From Pseudomonadota bacterium (GTDB lineage Bacteria; Pseudomonadota; Alphaproteobacteria; Rhizobiales; Rhizobiaceae), in the NCBI GenBank assembly GCA_023451735.1, contig JAEXYH010000030.1, forward strand, positions 19,358 to 83,357: a DNA stretch of 64,000 nt. The letters are read 5' to 3'. Below are positions 62,449 to 64,000 of the stretch, piece after piece; position 1 is the first letter of the stretch; each line of letters begins with the position of its first letter. Under the pieces are notes generated by a model. The model saw only the letters and a program-made list of their open reading frames with translations, made no database searches and was not told where the DNA came from. The translations under genes and the position numbers were made by a program.

Positions 62449-63171
62449 ATGAGTAAGACCGTTGGCACGATCAGGGAAATCTGGCGCTACCCGGTGTGTT
62501 CGATAGGCGGCGAGCGTCTCGATGAAGCCTTTGTCGACGCTGATGGGATCGATGGGGATCGCACGCACCTGCTGGCTAATCTCGATAGCGGCGAGGTGGC
62601 CTCGCCCGAAACCACACCCCGTTGGCGCCCTGCCCTTATGCTGTCGGCATATCGATCGGGCGATGGGGTGATGGTCTCATCACCGACATGGAAGAGCATT
62701 ACGGCTGGCCCTGACCTCGACGCCGCGCTGAGCGAGTTCATGGGATTTCGCTGCGGCATTCGGCCCATTGGCGCTCCCCTCGAAAATGATGTGCCGGCTG
62801 CCGGTGCCCTACGACCCCGGTATGATATTGCCGCACTCCATTTGCTGACGAGCAAGAGCCTGTCAGACCTGGCGGATCATTTGCCCGACAGCGAAATCGA
62901 CCGACGGCGTTTTCGACCTAACCTCCTCCTGGAAAGTGAAGAACGTCAAGGCAATTGGCTCGCCCACGATTGGGCGAGCGGGACTCTTGCGGGCACCGTA
63001 ACCGAAAAAACCAAGCGCTGCGGCATGACCATGGTAGCGCAGCCGGACCTGCCTGAGGACCCGGAAATCCTGCGAGCGATCGTCAGGCAGCACGCACGAT
63101 GCCTCGGGGTTTACGCCTCCGTCACACAGGCTGGGGGAATATCGGTTGGCGACGCGTTCTTGCTTTCGTAA
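62449..63171 (+). CDS. MOSC domain-containing protein
   Basis: A 240-residue protein with an N-terminal MOSC_N-like beta-barrel (GTIREIWRYPVCSIGGERLDEAFVDADGIDGDR) and a MOSC domain at about 100-240 (DRRRFRPNLLLE and TKRCGMTMV, with the conserved Cys). MOSC proteins handle sulfur for molybdenum cofactor enzymes or act as mARC-like reductases. The C-terminal coding sequence overlaps the convergent FAD gene by 61 bp. Partner enzyme not in the window. Confidence 0.85.
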   Translation: MSKTVGTIREIWRYPVCSIGGERLDEAFVDADGIDGDRTHLLANLDSGEVASPETTPRWRPALMLSAYRSGDGVMVSSPTWKSITAGPDLDAALSEFMGFRCGIRPIGAPLENDVPAAGALRPRYDIAALHLLTSKSLSDLADHLPDSEIDRRRFRPNLLLESEERQGNWLAHDWASGTLAGTVTEKTKRCGMTMVAQPDLPEDPEILRAIVRQHARCLGVYASVTQAGGISVGDAFLLS

Positions 63172-64000
63172 TCCAGCTTCGGATGCAGAAGATGGTCTGG
63201 CTGCTCAGTCGCCCTGATGATCGCCCTCGAGACGATTTCTCCCATGTCGCGTGCGCTCGTAATGCCTTGGATAAAAGGAAGCTTATGCAGCAGGAATGGG
63301 ACCGAAACACAATAGAGATTTCTCGATAGAGGCTGTTCGATGATGGGTCGGAAAGTTTCATCGATATCGATCCCTCCAGTTCGTTTAAGGCGTGCAGACA
63401 TCTCTCCTGATATTTCGGTTGCAGGGTCCTTCACCAAACCCCGGCGTTTCAGGCTCGGGAACGGGAGATCGGAGGCAGAGGCAGCATGCTGTCCAGTAGC
63501 ATCAATAAACGCTGCAAAGGATCTCTGTTCTCCCTCGACCGTTATCGTCACACCTGGCTTTCTTTTCGAGCAATCGATTTGATAGTCTGAGCCGAGTGCC
63601 ATAACGTTAAGCGCTCCCGCGTTGTGGAGGGCAAGCAGACGCTCAACGGATTCATGCGGGACAGTGGCATAGTCATCGACGAAGACTGTCTTGAAATGCG
63701 TGTGGAACCGCTTCAGATCCTCGGTATCCAGGTGTGGAACGGCGCTGGCGATCACTTCGTGCATGCGCAGGATCGTGTAACGCCACTGGACCGTGAACTT
63801 CCCTGCCTTGTTTTTCTTAGCCTCGGCAAGGTTTCGGGCCGCTCCCACGAATTGATCCATTGCTTCTCTTTTGCGAAAATATCGGCTCGCAAAATCCTCG
63901 ATCTTCGCTAAGCCGAGGCCAATCGACGAGGCATAGTCGGGGTCGGCGGCGCCGAGCTCGGCCTTGAAGAGCTCGAACACGCGGTCCAGCAGCCCTGCCG
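63111..64000 (-). CDS. FAD-NAD(P)-binding oxidoreductase (partial)
   Basis: The minus-strand frame enters from the right edge and ends at 63111; 296 codons are visible and the N-terminus is missing. It reads AGLLDRVFELFKAELG at the edge, with AFIDATGQHAAS, typical of the FAD-NAD(P)-binding protein family of COG4529, and a long helical insertion KREAMDQFVGAARNLAEAKK. The Rossmann FAD motif is expected outside the window. The exact reaction is unknown; some members belong to siderophore or amine metabolism. Its 3' end overlaps the MOSC gene by 61 bp on the opposite strand. Confidence 0.65.
   Translation of the reverse strand, partial: AGLLDRVFELFKAELGAADPDYASSIGLGLAKIEDFASRYFRKREAMDQFVGAARNLAEAKKNKAGKFTVQWRYTILRMHEVIASAVPHLDTEDLKRFHTHFKTVFVDDYATVPHESVERLLALHNAGALNVMALGSDYQIDCSKRKPGVTITVEGEQRSFAAFIDATGQHAASASDLPFPSLKRRGLVKDPATEISGEMSARLKRTGGIDIDETFRPIIEQPLSRNLYCVSVPFLLHKLPFIQGITSARDMGEIVSRAIIRATEQPDHLLHPKLDYESKNASPTDIPPACVTEA

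Noticed and set aside
1..64000. tRNA, rRNA, CRISPR arrays, insertion sequences, prophage or integrase genes
   Set aside because: Looked for on both strands; no characteristic sequence or protein was found.

Overview
The window looks like a chromosomal accessory segment of an alphaproteobacterium of the order Rhizobiales, probably Rhizobiaceae. The base composition is GC-rich. The gene content is typical of that group: many LysR and AraC regulators paired with short-chain dehydrogenases (SDRs), a CHASE3 hybrid kinase cluster, the N-formylglutamate amidohydrolase/QEGLA/ATP-grasp trio, DUF1097, and stand-alone rpsU. Several promoters match the EcfG (RpoE2) general-stress consensus GGAAC-N16/17-nGTT, which is specific to alphaproteobacteria. 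I saw no rRNA, tRNA, CRISPR array, insertion sequence or integrase.

Layout. 1-5.0 kb: a minus-strand catabolic operon (EthD-like protein, enamidase, DUF1185 protein, a frameshifted HpaB-type flavin monooxygenase, flavin reductase) diverging from a MarR regulator across a perfect palindrome. 5.4-16.9 kb: small-molecule enzymes (SnoaL-like, ankyrin protein, three alpha/beta-hydrolases of epoxide-hydrolase or haloalkane-dehalogenase type, SDRs, a GST) mixed with AraC and LysR regulators; one SDR is frameshifted. 17.0-23.8 kb: a four-gene signalling operon (CHASE3-GAF hybrid kinase with three receivers, CheR-type methyltransferase, CheB-type methylesterase, REC-kinase-REC) behind an EcfG-type promoter. 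24.1-28.0 kb: a translationally coupled trio, formylglutamate-amidohydrolase-like protein, DUF1704 metallopeptidase and ATP-grasp ligase. 28.4-31.2 kb: an EmrAB-type efflux pair with its own EcfG-type promoter. 31.3-42.3 kb: regulator/SDR cassettes, a Tat-exported metallo-beta-lactamase-fold protein plus aldo/keto reductase pair, and a DUF1097 membrane protein.

42.9-45.7 kb holds rpsU, a strong candidate small RNA on the minus strand with an anti-Shine-Dalgarno loop, small hypothetical genes, and a long perfect inverted repeat. 45.7-52.4 kb reads as a complete mevalonate (mevalonolactone) catabolism locus: a MocR regulator with HMG-CoA lyase diverges from class II HMG-CoA reductase, a two-gene membrane transporter related to TctA, and an exported SMP-30-type lactonase. 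52.8-64 kb is a stress island: chloroperoxidase-like hydrolase, mscL, a single-domain response regulator, three GH13 enzymes of trehalose and alpha-glucan metabolism (treZ carries an in-frame amber codon), a secreted Gly/Ser/Asn-rich protein, and a Nudix/MOSC pair that shares a symmetric bidirectional EcfG-type promoter. A partial FAD-binding oxidoreductase closes the window.

Three genes (the HpaB-like monooxygenase, an SDR and treZ) each carry one clean inactivating change in otherwise intact sequence. This means either recent decay or sequencing error. All functions are inferred from protein sequence and gene context; no database search was possible.
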